A DNA stretch of 64,000 nucleotides, taken from Ruminiclostridium papyrosolvens DSM 2782. GTDB lineage: Bacteria > Bacillota > Clostridia > Acetivibrionales > DSM-1351. Both the position numbers and the translations under genes were made by a program. Location of the stretch: the NCBI RefSeq assembly GCF_029318685.1, contig NZ_CP119677.1:62001-126000 (forward strand), in the 5' to 3' direction. This document shows positions 1 to 8,774 of the stretch, piece after piece; within the stretch, counting starts at the first letter, position 1; each line of letters starts with the position of its first letter. The notes under the pieces are model-generated. The model saw only the letters and a list, made by a program, of their open reading frames with translations. It searched no databases and was not told the DNA's origin.

Positions 1-2
1 TT

Positions 3-83
3 CAGGGAGAACCTTTGACACAGGAAGAAATGAAAATAGTGGAGAAGGTAATAGGTGAGGTAGAAACAGGAGGGTGTAAATGA
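3..83 (+). CDS. sbcD: SbcD nuclease subunit, C-terminal end only (partial)
   Basis: An open frame enters from the left edge and ends in TGA at 81-83, encoding the last 26 residues of a protein (ending VIGEVETGGCK). The stop overlaps the start of sbcC as ATGA, the usual translational coupling of sbcD and sbcC. The identity rests on this position: SbcD is the Mre11-type nuclease partner of the SbcC ATPase. The visible tail itself has no diagnostic motif. Confidence 0.7.
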   Translation, partial: QGEPLTQEEMKIVEKVIGEVETGGCK

Positions 84-3000
84 AACCGTTAAAGCTTAAA
101 ATTAGTGCCTTTGGGCCGTATGCAAAAGAACAGTTTATAGATTTTACTACCCTTAATGAACAGATATTCGTGATATCCGGGCCAACAGGTGCTGGAAAGA
201 CTACCGTTTTTGACGCCATCAGTTTTGCCCTTTTTGGTGAAGCTTCAGGAAGCAGCAGAGATAGAGATAGCCTGCGAAGTGACTTTGCAGAAGCCGGAAC
301 GGAGACATTTGTTGAGCTGGAATTTGAACTAAGGGGTAAAGTATACAAAATACGTCGAGCCCCACAACAGGAACAAAAGAAGCTAAGGGGAGAGGGATAT
401 ACTTTAAGAAATGCTGATGCGGAGCTACTGATGCCGGATGGTACGCTGATTACCAAAATAATAAATGTAGATGAGAGTATAAATCAGCTTCTTGGTATTA
501 ATAAATCACAATTTAAGCAAATTGTAATGCTTCCTCAGGGAGAGTTCAGAAAACTTCTGGAATCGGACAGCAGTGATAGGGAAGTTATATTCAGAAAAAT
601 ATTTGGAACCGAGGATTTTGCAGAAATTCAAAAAAGATTGGATGAAGACAGAGCCGGGCTGGAGAAATCGGGGCACGATTTGAAAACGCAGATAGCCACT
701 CATATAAACCATCTTGATGTGGGCGAAGACAAAACACTGTCTGAATTTAGGAATAACCAAAATGTTAATATAGCTCAATTCATCACCTGTACTGAACAGC
801 TGATGCAAAAGGACAGGTCTATAATAGAGAAAATAAAAGCTGAACTGCATGAAATGACAAAGGAACAGGGGCTGCTTCAGAAAGAGATTACGAGATGCAC
901 AGAAGTAAACAAAAAGCTATCTGACAAGGAAAAAACGAAACAACAGTGTGAGGCTCTTAAGTCGAGAGAGGATGAGTTCCTTGAAAAGGAGAAAATTCTT
1001 GAATATGCAAGAAAAACTTTGCCAATAAGTGAAGTTGACGAGCAGTGCAGAAAAGTTGAAAAGGCACTGAAAATAAAGGCTGGAGAATTGGAACTGGCAA
1101 AACAGGAACTGGAGAAAAGGAAATCAGAGTTCAAAAATACACAGGAGAGCTTAAATACACATATAAGTTTTGAGCCTGAAATTAAGAAACATGAAACTGA
1201 GCTTGCTTTATTAGAAAAAATGCTTCCAAAGGTTATTCAATATGATAAGGGATTAAAGCAATTGGAGGCTGTCAGGGAGCAATACAATAAATTGTCGGGA
1301 GAACAAGAAAAGGCTCTGAAGGAGCTGGAGACAAACAAAGCTTTGGAAGTTATGCATACAGAAAAGCTGAAACTGATTTATTCAACCGAAACTGAATGCA
1401 TAAGCCTTGAAAGACAAATATCAGAAAACACAAAGCTACTTAAGGAACTGGATGGAATCAGAAAGCTCATAGGGGTATGTCAGGAGGAAATAAGCAGTCT
1501 GGAGAATGAGAAGGCGAGATTTACCTCATTTGAAAAGGATTTTTGTGAAATCAGAAACAGACTTGAATTGATGGAGGATAATTATATACGAGGGCAGGCA
1601 GGAATACTTGCAAAAACCCTGATAGAAAAATCCCCTTGTCCTGTATGCGGAGCACTTGACCATCCAAAGCCTGCTGAAATGCCATCTTATATTCCCACGG
1701 AGGAGCAGATTAGGGACAAAAAATCTGAATTTTCCAAGCTGGCAGAGCTGAGGACAGAAAAGTCCAAAAGTATTTCCCAATTAAATGGAAGTACAGAAAG
1801 TAAACGGCAAGAGATACTCAGCAGACTTAATGCTCTTGACGATAGCGCAATAAATTACGATAATATCGAAATAGTTGAAAAGGGACGATTTGAGACCGTA
1901 TTGGTACATATAAATACTACAGGGAGTAAACTAAAGGAAAAAACTGTTGAATTAAAAGCTCAGTATAAATCAAAAAAAGAATTTACAGACAAAAAAAGTA
2001 CATTAGAAAAAGAACATACAGAAATCAAGGATAGATTAAAAATACTGGAAGAGTCCGTTCAAAGACTGACTGAACAAAAGTCCGGCTTAGTTGAAGAGAT
2101 TACAAGACTGCAAACTGAAGCACAAGCTATTGAGAATGAGCTTTCAGAAGATATACGCTCGGCATCAAAGCTAAAAGCCCGCATTGAAGAGCAAAGGGCA
2201 AAAACAAATAAATACCGGGAACAATACGAGCAGTTTAAAAAGCTCCATGAAGCCTCCCGAGAAGCCGTAAGTAATGCTGAAAAGGAGGTAGCTGTTAAGG
2301 TATCCTCAATAGAGGATGGACGGAAAGAATATGTCACGCTGGAAAAGCTTTTAAAGGAAAAGCTTGAGTATTCCAATTTTTTAGATTATGAGCAATTTTT
2401 GAGTATGAAAAAAACTCAGGAGGAAATTGACATACTTCAGCAGGACATAAATACCTACTACCAAAACCTAAAATCAATAAACGATTTGTATAGGCGTATT
2501 GATGAGGAGACAAAAGGCCTTGAAGCACAGGATATAGTAATGCTGAATGCACACTATGCAGAACTTGAAAAAAAGCAGCAGGTGCTTCAGGAACAGCATA
2601 ATATAGTATTTTCCAGATTTGATAATAACACTAAAACAATAAAACAGCTTACTGCTACTATTGAAAAATTAAAACAGCTTGAGGAAAAATATGCAATAAT
2701 CGGTAAGCTTGCTAAAGTCGCAAAGGGAGATAATCCTCAAAGAATAACCTTTGAGAGGTATGTGCTGGCAGCGTACTTTGATGAAATTATAATTGCAGCA
2801 AACCATAGACTGACCAGGATGACCGGTTCGAGATACTATTTAAAGAGAAAAGAGGAAAAGGGAAAGGGACGGGCTCAGCAAGGGTTGGAACTGGAGGTTT
2901 TTGATAATTACACAGGAAAGGCACGTCATGTTAAGACTCTTTCAGGGGGAGAGGGTTTTAAAGCTTCTCTAGCTCTCGCTCTGGGTTTAGCGGACGTGGT

Positions 3001-3229
3001 ACAGTCCTATTCCGGAGGAATTAGCTTGGACACCCTGTTTGTCGATGAGGGCTTTGGCTCCCTTGACCCTGAATCACTGGACGGTGCTATCGAATGTCTT
3101 ACAGAGATTCAAAAAACAGGCCGTTTGGTAGGGGTAATTTCACATGTACCGGAAATAAAAGAAAGAATACAATCAGTGCTTGAAGTAATTCCAAACAAAG
3201 AAGGAAGCTATGTTAGCTTCAATATATAA
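80..3229 (+). CDS. sbcC: SbcC, ATPase subunit of the SbcCD exonuclease
   Basis: 1049 residues with a Rad50/SMC layout. Walker A GPTGAGKTT lies at residues 34-42. Two very long charged coiled-coil arms flank a CPVC zinc hook at residues 520-523. The C-terminal half-site has an ABC signature LSGGEGFKAS near residue 954 and Walker B LFVDEGFGSLD near 985. In the SbcCD family this ATPase works with SbcD to cut hairpins and blocked double-strand ends. The ATG follows an AGGAGGG ribosome site and overlaps the sbcD stop. The length is normal for the family and all motifs are intact. The gene ends at a strong bidirectional hairpin. Confidence 0.95.
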   Translation: MKPLKLKISAFGPYAKEQFIDFTTLNEQIFVISGPTGAGKTTVFDAISFALFGEASGSSRDRDSLRSDFAEAGTETFVELEFELRGKVYKIRRAPQQEQKKLRGEGYTLRNADAELLMPDGTLITKIINVDESINQLLGINKSQFKQIVMLPQGEFRKLLESDSSDREVIFRKIFGTEDFAEIQKRLDEDRAGLEKSGHDLKTQIATHINHLDVGEDKTLSEFRNNQNVNIAQFITCTEQLMQKDRSIIEKIKAELHEMTKEQGLLQKEITRCTEVNKKLSDKEKTKQQCEALKSREDEFLEKEKILEYARKTLPISEVDEQCRKVEKALKIKAGELELAKQELEKRKSEFKNTQESLNTHISFEPEIKKHETELALLEKMLPKVIQYDKGLKQLEAVREQYNKLSGEQEKALKELETNKALEVMHTEKLKLIYSTETECISLERQISENTKLLKELDGIRKLIGVCQEEISSLENEKARFTSFEKDFCEIRNRLELMEDNYIRGQAGILAKTLIEKSPCPVCGALDHPKPAEMPSYIPTEEQIRDKKSEFSKLAELRTEKSKSISQLNGSTESKRQEILSRLNALDDSAINYDNIEIVEKGRFETVLVHINTTGSKLKEKTVELKAQYKSKKEFTDKKSTLEKEHTEIKDRLKILEESVQRLTEQKSGLVEEITRLQTEAQAIENELSEDIRSASKLKARIEEQRAKTNKYREQYEQFKKLHEASREAVSNAEKEVAVKVSSIEDGRKEYVTLEKLLKEKLEYSNFLDYEQFLSMKKTQEEIDILQQDINTYYQNLKSINDLYRRIDEETKGLEAQDIVMLNAHYAELEKKQQVLQEQHNIVFSRFDNNTKTIKQLTATIEKLKQLEEKYAIIGKLAKVAKGDNPQRITFERYVLAAYFDEIIIAANHRLTRMTGSRYYLKRKEEKGKGRAQQGLELEVFDNYTGKARHVKTLSGGEGFKASLALALGLADVVQSYSGGISLDTLFVDEGFGSLDPESLDGAIECLTEIQKTGRLVGVISHVPEIKERIQSVLEVIPNKEGSYVSFNI

Positions 3230-3230
3230 T

Positions 3231-3273
3231 ATATTTAAAGAATCCTGAGTTATACTCAGGATTCTTTAAATAT
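3231..3273. terminator. Bidirectional terminator between sbcC and glgB
   Basis: Perfect 20-bp inverted repeat: arms 3231-3250 and 3254-3273 with a 3-nt TAT loop. The arms carry A-rich and T-rich outer ends, so the hairpin can work for both converging genes. The right arm runs into the last codons of glgB, whose stop lies at 3256-3258. Confidence 0.9.
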
Positions 3274-5484
3274 CGGCCTGAAAACAAGTACTCCAAACGA
3301 AGGTATTGTAAGACATAGCTTAAAAGGTCTTCCGTGCAGAGATTCATTAATCACCGTATATATTTTATTTGAATCATCCGGCTCATATCCGCCATATTTT
3401 TCATAGTTACTGTTCATAACAAGCTCATAATCTAGTTCGAAGGGCACACCGATGCAATAATTATAATTAACAGCAGGTGTAAAATTACAAACAAAAATCA
3501 GCATATCGTGGTAGTCCCGTCCCTTTCTTATGAAGGAAACTATACTGTGCTCATTATCGTTGCAGTCTATCCACTCAAACCCGTCATAGCTTAAATCTAC
3601 CTCATATAAAGCCTTGCTTTCTCTATACAAAGTATTCAAATCCCTGACATAGGTTTGCAGCTTTTTATGCATATCATAATCCAAGAGGTGCCAATCCAAG
3701 CCTTTTTTATCGTTCCACTCAATGAATTGTCCGTACTCGCCTCCCATAAAAAGAAGCTTTTTGCCCGGGTGTCCATAGGTGTAGCCATAAGTGGCCCGAA
3801 GACCTGCAAACTTCTGCCAGTAATCTCCCGGCTGTTTGTTTAACAGGGAGCACTTGCCGTGTACGACTTCGTCGTGAGACAGGACAAGAATATAATTTTC
3901 ACTGAAAGCGTACATTAACGAAAAAGTTATAAGATTGTGGTGGTATTTCCTGTAGATGGGGTCCATTTTTATATATTTAAGGAAATCATTCATCCAGCCC
4001 ATATTCCATTTAAAGGTAAAACCAAGACCGCCCATATAAGGAGGTTTGGTAATCATAGGCCATGAGGAGGATTCCTCTGCTGTCATAATTATGCCCTTGA
4101 AGTATCCGAATACTGTTGTATTAAGCTGTTTAAGAAAATCAGCGGCTTCAAGGTTGAGATTTCCCCCGTATTTGTTTGGAGTCCACTCACCGGGTTTTTT
4201 AACATAGTCCAAATAAATCATAGATGCAACGGCATCCACTCTCAAACCGTCTATATGGTACTTTTCAAACCAGAAGACAGCATTTGATATCAGGAAATTT
4301 CGTACTTCATTCCTGCCGTGGTTAAAAACAAGAGTACCCCATTCGGGATGTTCTCCCAGACGTGGATCTGAGTGCTCGTATAAAGCTGTTCCGTCAAACC
4401 GGGCCAAACCATGAGCATCTTTAGGGAAATGAGCCGGAACCCAGTCCAGAAAGACACCTATATCATTCTGATGGCACATGTCTACGAAATACATAAAATC
4501 TTCAGGTTTTCCATAACGACTTGTAACAGCATAATAACCCGTAACCTGATATCCCCAGGAACCGTCAAAGGGATGCTCGGCAACAGGCAATAGTTCAATG
4601 TGTGTATATCCCATATACTTAATATACGGAATCAGTCTCTCGGCAATAACTCTGTAATTGATGTATATGTCCCCGTTTTCATCAGGTTCTGCGTCAGTTG
4701 ACCAAGTTCCCAGATGAAGTTCATATATTGACATTTGGCTATTGAAAACATCTTTTTCTTCTCTGTCACTCATCCATTGGTCATCACACCAGGAGTAATT
4801 ATCTATGTCCATTACTATTGAGGCTGTTTCAGGCCTCTTTTCAGCGTAAAAAGCATAAGGATCAGCTTTAAAAATCAAATTGTCATCAGGTGTCTTAATT
4901 TCATATTTATACAAATCGCCGCAAGATACTAATGGAATAAATAACTCCCATATACCTGATGAACCCAGTTCACGCATTTGGTGTCTGCGACCGTCCCATT
5001 GATTGAAATCGCCAACAACACTAACACGTTTAGCACACGGAGCCCACACCGCAAAAAGGGTTCCTTTTACATTATTATGTGTAATTACATGGGCACCAAG
5101 TTTCTCGTAAATCCTGTGGTGATTTCCCTGATTGAAGAGATGTGTATCGAATTCTGAGATAAAAGGCCAGAAGCTATAAGGGTCGTGGGTTGTGAAGCTA
5201 TTTCCCGAAAGGTCTGTAATCTTGAGCTGATACTCAAAAATATCACTTCTGTCGGGAAATATTATTTCATATATTCCATCAATGCACAGTTTTTTCATTG
5301 GAAACGAGGTGCCTGTGGAAATATCCAAAAACTCAACCATTTTAGCTGTTGGCTGATATACTCTGACAACGGTTTGAAGATTTTTACCTTCTACACCCAA
5401 CAGGTGCATCCCAAGGTATGAATGCGGATCTTTACATTCACCATTTATAATTTTTGTAGCTGCAAGAACCAAATTTTTTCTCAT
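3256..5484 (-). CDS. glgB: 1,4-alpha-glucan branching enzyme (GH13)
   Basis: 742 residues. Adds alpha-1,6 branches to glycogen. The N-terminal part has the CBM48-type beta-sandwich modules (one around FAVWAPCAKRVSVVGDFNQW), followed by the GH13 barrel. Catalytic residues are visible: nucleophile Asp417 in LRVDAVA, acid/base Glu470 in TAEESSSWP (the same 53-residue spacing as in E. coli GlgB, D405/E458), and SHDEVVHGK as the third conserved region. I place the start at ATG 5484, which has AGAGGTG just upstream. The frame stays open 10 codons further, but that part includes the ribosome site. No other glycogen gene is nearby, so it appears to be a single-gene unit. Confidence 0.95.
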   Translation of the reverse strand: MRKNLVLAATKIINGECKDPHSYLGMHLLGVEGKNLQTVVRVYQPTAKMVEFLDISTGTSFPMKKLCIDGIYEIIFPDRSDIFEYQLKITDLSGNSFTTHDPYSFWPFISEFDTHLFNQGNHHRIYEKLGAHVITHNNVKGTLFAVWAPCAKRVSVVGDFNQWDGRRHQMRELGSSGIWELFIPLVSCGDLYKYEIKTPDDNLIFKADPYAFYAEKRPETASIVMDIDNYSWCDDQWMSDREEKDVFNSQMSIYELHLGTWSTDAEPDENGDIYINYRVIAERLIPYIKYMGYTHIELLPVAEHPFDGSWGYQVTGYYAVTSRYGKPEDFMYFVDMCHQNDIGVFLDWVPAHFPKDAHGLARFDGTALYEHSDPRLGEHPEWGTLVFNHGRNEVRNFLISNAVFWFEKYHIDGLRVDAVASMIYLDYVKKPGEWTPNKYGGNLNLEAADFLKQLNTTVFGYFKGIIMTAEESSSWPMITKPPYMGGLGFTFKWNMGWMNDFLKYIKMDPIYRKYHHNLITFSLMYAFSENYILVLSHDEVVHGKCSLLNKQPGDYWQKFAGLRATYGYTYGHPGKKLLFMGGEYGQFIEWNDKKGLDWHLLDYDMHKKLQTYVRDLNTLYRESKALYEVDLSYDGFEWIDCNDNEHSIVSFIRKGRDYHDMLIFVCNFTPAVNYNYCIGVPFELDYELVMNSNYEKYGGYEPDDSNKIYTVINESLHGRPFKLCLTIPSFGVLVFRPIFKES

Positions 5485-5594
5485 GTAACACCTCTGAATT
5501 AAACATATGGGCAAAATTTTATATCTCTATTATAACATAATAAGGAAATTAATAATGCCCAATAAGTTTGCTATAAGTAGTATTTACATAAGTA

Positions 5595-6653
5595 TTATTT
5601 TTTGCCGGGCCATTGGTTTTTCGGGATATGCCTGTATACATCTTCAAGACGGTGGAACCCTGAACGTATAACGGTGTCAACAAGAGAATCCTTTGTGACT
5701 ACCACAGGTTCTACCATTTCATAGGGAATATCATATTCACCATCATTAATAAATTTATTACTGGAATAGTAATCATTTTTTAGAAGACCCATTGCGACAT
5801 TAATTGCTCTTTGCGCTAATTGGTCTATTGGCTTGTAAACAGTCAATAGCTGAGTACCCTCTGCAACCCGCTGGCAGCCGGATATATCTGCATCGTGTCC
5901 TGCCACAAAAACTTTTCCTGCCAGGCGTTTTTTAGAAAGGGCTTCAATTGCGGAACCTGCAAGACCGTCATTTGCCGCAATAACAGCATCAATCTTTTTG
6001 CCGGCACGAAGAGCCTTACTCACACACTTAAAGGCATCTTCAGTATTCCAGTCATCTGCCCATACTTCATCGACTATTTTTATAGTGCCTTCGTAAAGAT
6101 ACTTATCCAATATATTTTTAAAACCTTTATTATACATAAAGCTGTTATTATCGGTTTTACTGCCGTTTATTATTATGTAATTGCCTTTGGGTACTTTTGA
6201 TACCATGAGTGAGGCCATATATTCACCAACTTTTATGTTATCGAAAGACACATAAAAATCAGTATTTCCATCCTTAATTAGTCTGTCATAGCAGATTACT
6301 CTTATTCCTTTGCTTCTGGCAAGTTGTACAGCCTGCAATGATTTTTCGTAGTCTTGGGCTACTATTATAAGAATATCTATACCCTGTGACAGGAGATTTT
6401 TAACTTGGGTAATTTGAGTGTCTATGTTATTGTTTGCATTACGGAAAAGAATCTCTGCTCCTTGGGCTTGAGCTTTTGCCCGGAGAGCAGCTACGTCTCT
6501 TTGCCAACGTTCCTCGTGAAGGGTAGCCATGGATAAGCCAATGGTGATTTTGTCTGAATTCTCGGCTGGGTTTTTGTAAGAGCAACCGGTTGAAAAAACT
6601 ATAATAATTAGACTTGTAAGTATAAGGAGTATTACTAGTTGCTTAATCCTCAT
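5595..6653 (-). CDS. Sugar-binding lipoprotein (XylF/ribose-binding type), orphan
   Basis: 352 residues. The N-terminus is a lipoprotein signal: MRIKQ, a hydrophobic stretch, then lipobox FSTGC with the lipidated Cys near residue 24. The rest matches the periplasmic binding protein type 4 fold, with typical phrases IGLSMATLHEERWQRD, LSQGIDILIIVAQD and DAVIAANDGLAGSAIEAL. Closest in style to D-xylose binding proteins. It should sit on the outer membrane face and deliver a sugar to an ABC importer or to a sensor kinase. No ATPase, permease or kinase gene lies beside it, so the ligand and partner are unknown. A ribosome site (AAGGCGGTG) precedes the ATG. Confidence 0.85.
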   Translation of the reverse strand: MRIKQLVILLILTSLIIIVFSTGCSYKNPAENSDKITIGLSMATLHEERWQRDVAALRAKAQAQGAEILFRNANNNIDTQITQVKNLLSQGIDILIIVAQDYEKSLQAVQLARSKGIRVICYDRLIKDGNTDFYVSFDNIKVGEYMASLMVSKVPKGNYIIINGSKTDNNSFMYNKGFKNILDKYLYEGTIKIVDEVWADDWNTEDAFKCVSKALRAGKKIDAVIAANDGLAGSAIEALSKKRLAGKVFVAGHDADISGCQRVAEGTQLLTVYKPIDQLAQRAINVAMGLLKNDYYSSNKFINDGEYDIPYEMVEPVVVTKDSLVDTVIRSGFHRLEDVYRHIPKNQWPGKK

Positions 6654-6846
6654 CTAAACTAAACACCGCCTTTGAAAAAGTATGAAAGTTTACTATATAT
6701 TAAGTAGGAAGCTATCACAGTATTATCTATATATTTTTTTGATTTAAAAGCGCTAATTTTATTGGTTCAGATTATGAATACCATATAAGATTATCAAAAA
6801 AAACCAAAAAAGACAATATTTATTTGTGAAAATTAACCAATTTAAA
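6654..6846. other. AT-rich intergenic stretch between two leftward genes
   Basis: About 190 bases, very AT-rich, holding the 5' region of the lipoprotein gene. I see no convincing -35/-10 pair, no hairpin with a T-run and no small gene. Confidence 0.5.
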
Positions 6847-7422
6847 TTATAGTGAGATAAGTAAACTTTTCACACATTCTCTGGCTTTGTCGTAGCTGTC
6901 AAAAAGAAGGCGTGCATTCTCAGGGTTATGATAAACCTTCCAGTACTTGCATATTATACTGTTTTCCCCGTTGTTTATAATAAATCCGATTACATCTTCA
7001 ACAGGAATACCTAAAAAAATTCCTATTTCATGAGGACAAATGTATTCAAACCTATTCTTTAATTTTGCTATGCATTCCTCCAAGGTTGTTTCAGAGTCAT
7101 ATCCCATGGAATTCAAAAAATCTCTGCACTCCTTCTTGAAAAGACATTTTTCCATGAGTTCTCTTTTATAAAACAAAACCCTGACGCTGTTGTGTCTTTC
7201 CCTAAGCTGTACGTATTCCATATCAAGTCGATTGCATATAAATTCTTTGTGAGTATTCCATAAATCGTATAAGTTTCTTTTATTTTTAGTAAAGGTTACA
7301 AGGGTAGAAGGTTTATTTCCTTTTATAGTTGGAGCTGCTGAAAAGTAAATCATTGAAAGCAGGTAGTCCCGGTCGGGAAGAGCATTTATTTTATTTATAA
7401 AATCAACAGAATTTATTTTCAT
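6847..7422 (-). CDS. DUF3793 family protein
   Basis: 191 residues, cytosolic, no signal peptide. The features PSTLVTFTKNKRNLYDLW, then LMEKCLFKKECRDFL, then CPHEIGIFLGIPVEDVIGFI and a C-terminal CKYWKVYHNPENARLLFD are those I associate with the DUF3793 family of anaerobic Firmicutes, often found beside flavodoxins. Function unknown; the conserved Cys and His residues could bind a metal or haem, which is only a guess. It is the last gene of the DUF2325-flavodoxin-DUF3793 unit, 29 bases after the flavodoxin, and so probably under the Fur-type operator at 8252-8270. Confidence 0.8.
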   Translation of the reverse strand: MKINSVDFINKINALPDRDYLLSMIYFSAAPTIKGNKPSTLVTFTKNKRNLYDLWNTHKEFICNRLDMEYVQLRERHNSVRVLFYKRELMEKCLFKKECRDFLNSMGYDSETTLEECIAKLKNRFEYICPHEIGIFLGIPVEDVIGFIINNGENSIICKYWKVYHNPENARLLFDSYDKARECVKSLLISL

Positions 7423-7451
7423 TGGGACTACCTCCTTTCATTTGATTTTTA

Positions 7452-7883
7452 TTAAGCCTCAAGCAATTTTTTGCCTAATTCTTTGCACTCTAGAATACCA
7501 TTATCATCAGGTTCATTATGTATTATTAGTCCTTCCGTAAGAAGAATGGCACCAAGACCTGACATTCTTTCAGACCAGTCCTCCATCCATTGCCCGGTAC
7601 CCCAGTCATATGAGCCGAAAAGCACCATTTTCTTGCCTTTGAGGTCGGCTTTTTCCAGTGATTCTACAAAGGGCTCCATTTCTGTTTCCTCAAGGACTTC
7701 ACAGCCCATTGAGGGACATCCTAATGCGACAACATCTGCGTTTATCACATCATTAACAGTTGCATCCGAGACTTGCTTGACAATTACCTCTGCGTCATTG
7801 CAGCTAGCGCCTTCTGCTACCGCCATAGCCATCTTCTGGGTATTGCCGGTACCACTCCAGAATATAACACTGATTTTTTTCAT
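7452..7883 (-). CDS. Short-chain flavodoxin
   Basis: 143 residues. The FMN phosphate loop WSGTGNTQKMA is at residues 9-19, and the later flavin loops are GCPSMGCEVLEE and GSYDWGTGQWMEDW. This is the normal size and shape for a clostridial flavodoxin, an electron carrier that replaces ferredoxin when iron is scarce. It is the middle gene of a leftward three-gene unit whose upstream region carries a consensus Fur palindrome, which fits iron-starvation induction. Confidence 0.95.
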   Translation of the reverse strand: MKKISVIFWSGTGNTQKMAMAVAEGASCNDAEVIVKQVSDATVNDVINADVVALGCPSMGCEVLEETEMEPFVESLEKADLKGKKMVLFGSYDWGTGQWMEDWSERMSGLGAILLTEGLIIHNEPDDNGILECKELGKKLLEA

Positions 7884-7919
7884 AATACACTCTCCTATCT
7901 TTTTATTTTCCTCTGATAT

Positions 7920-8225
7920 TTAAGAGGGACAGACTACACCATCTGTACTTTCCATTTTTGCTAAAAGCTCTTCAAGAGAGCTGGCACTACTTGTATGACT
8001 TCTAAAAACACTGATTTTCTTTTTCTTTGCCTCCCTAAGGGCAGTAAGAATCATTTTATGGGAAACTGTACCTGTAAATAAGACTATTCCGTCAGGGGTT
8101 CCTATTACCTTATCAAATCTTGCAGGCATTTGAGTATAAATCTTTACACGGTGTCCCCGTTTACAACATATTTGTTTATATTCATCATGCATTCTGTCAT
8201 GGCCGCCTACTAATACTATACTCAT
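7920..8225 (-). CDS. DUF2325 family protein
   Basis: 101 residues. It begins MSIVLVGGHDRMHDEYKQIC and continues with GTPDGIVLFTGTVSHKMI and KKKKISVFRSHTSSASSLEE, the pattern of the DUF2325 family (a small Rossmann-like domain; function not established). The frame opens five codons earlier at 8240, but that stretch contains the GGAGG ribosome site, so ATG 8225 is the better start. First gene of the putative Fur-controlled operon with the flavodoxin and DUF3793 genes. Confidence 0.85.
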   Translation of the reverse strand: MSIVLVGGHDRMHDEYKQICCKRGHRVKIYTQMPARFDKVIGTPDGIVLFTGTVSHKMILTALREAKKKKISVFRSHTSSASSLEELLAKMESTDGVVCPS

Positions 8226-8251
8226 AAGTAATTCCTCCAAACATCATTTAT

Positions 8252-8270
8252 GATAATGATAATCATTATC
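8252..8270 (-). promoter_or_regulatory. Fur-type iron operator
   Basis: The plus-strand sequence is GATAATGATAATCATTATC, identical to the classical 19-bp Fur box, and it sits in a perfect 21-bp palindrome (8251-8271). It lies directly downstream of the -10 of the leftward promoter at 8281-8309, covering the expected transcription start, where a bound Fur would block initiation. Confidence 0.92.
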
Positions 8271-8280
8271 AATAAGCTAT

Positions 8281-8309
8281 ATGTTATCAAAATTTAACAA
8301 AATAGTCAA
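8281..8309 (-). promoter_or_regulatory. Sigma-A promoter of the DUF2325-flavodoxin-DUF3793 operon
   Basis: On the minus strand: TTGACT (8309-8304), a 17-bp spacer, then TAACAT (8286-8281). The -10 matches at four of six positions. The Fur palindrome follows 10 bp downstream. Confidence 0.65.
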
Positions 8310-8358
8310 TAATAAAGTTAATGGATTTTTGAAACATAAAGTTTGTAGAAAATAAGAC

Positions 8359-8387
8359 TTGCTTATTTTAGAACACTGTGATAAAAT
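8359..8387 (+). promoter_or_regulatory. Sigma-A promoter of rpsF-ssb-rpsR
   Basis: TTGCTT (8359-8364), 17-bp spacer, TAAAAT (8382-8387). It leaves a leader of about 85 nt before rpsF, which contains the hairpin described separately. Confidence 0.6.
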
Positions 8388-8420
8388 ATAAAATTGTATG
8401 TTACAAATAAATTAGATAAC

Positions 8421-8458
8421 ATCCTTGCCCTGTACTCATGATACAGGGCCGCTAAAGT
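8421..8458 (+). ncRNA. Candidate S6:S18 autoregulatory mRNA leader
   Basis: An 8-bp stem (8427-8434 with 8442-8449, GCCCTGTA/TACAGGGC) closes a 7-nt loop. It is followed on the 3' side by a CCG element (8449-8451) and a short outer pairing CTT/AAG. A hairpin with an adjacent bulged CCG before rpsF is the hallmark of the known bacterial leader that binds the S6:S18 dimer by mimicking its 16S rRNA site. The outer helix is short here, so the assignment needs a covariance check. Confidence 0.55.
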
Positions 8459-8478
8459 CCGAGGGGAGGTGACCAATA

Positions 8479-8763
8479 ATGTTAAAGAAGTATGAAACTA
8501 TCTTTATTATCAATTCAGAAGTTGGCGAGGAAGCTACAAAGGCTCTCGTAGAAAAGTTCAAAACTTTACTAGAAACTTCAGCTCAGCTGGAAAACATAGA
8601 TGAATGGGGTAAGAGAAAGTTGGCTTACGAAATCGATGATAAGATTGACGGGTATTATGTGCTTGCGAACTTTTCATCAAGCCCGGATTTCCCTGCTGAA
8701 TTAGAAAGAATCTACAAAATCACTGAAGGAATTCTCAAGTATATCATAATAAAGAAGGATTAG
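8479..8763 (+). CDS. rpsF: 30S ribosomal protein S6
   Basis: 94 residues, full length for bS6. It starts MLKKYETIFIINSE and contains GKRKLAYEIDDKIDGYYVL, typical of S6. S6 pairs with S18 on the platform of the 30S subunit. GAGGGGAGGTG precedes the ATG. First gene of rpsF-ssb-rpsR, with ssb starting 11 bases after its stop; the leader probably allows feedback by S6:S18. Confidence 0.97.
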   Translation: MLKKYETIFIINSEVGEEATKALVEKFKTLLETSAQLENIDEWGKRKLAYEIDDKIDGYYVLANFSSSPDFPAELERIYKITEGILKYIIIKKD

Positions 8764-8774
8764 TAGGTGGGAGT

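Noticed and set aside
7471-7923. 150-codon open frame on the plus strand opposite the flavodoxin gene
   Set aside because: It is antisense to a clear flavodoxin, has no ribosome site and its translation matches no protein pattern.
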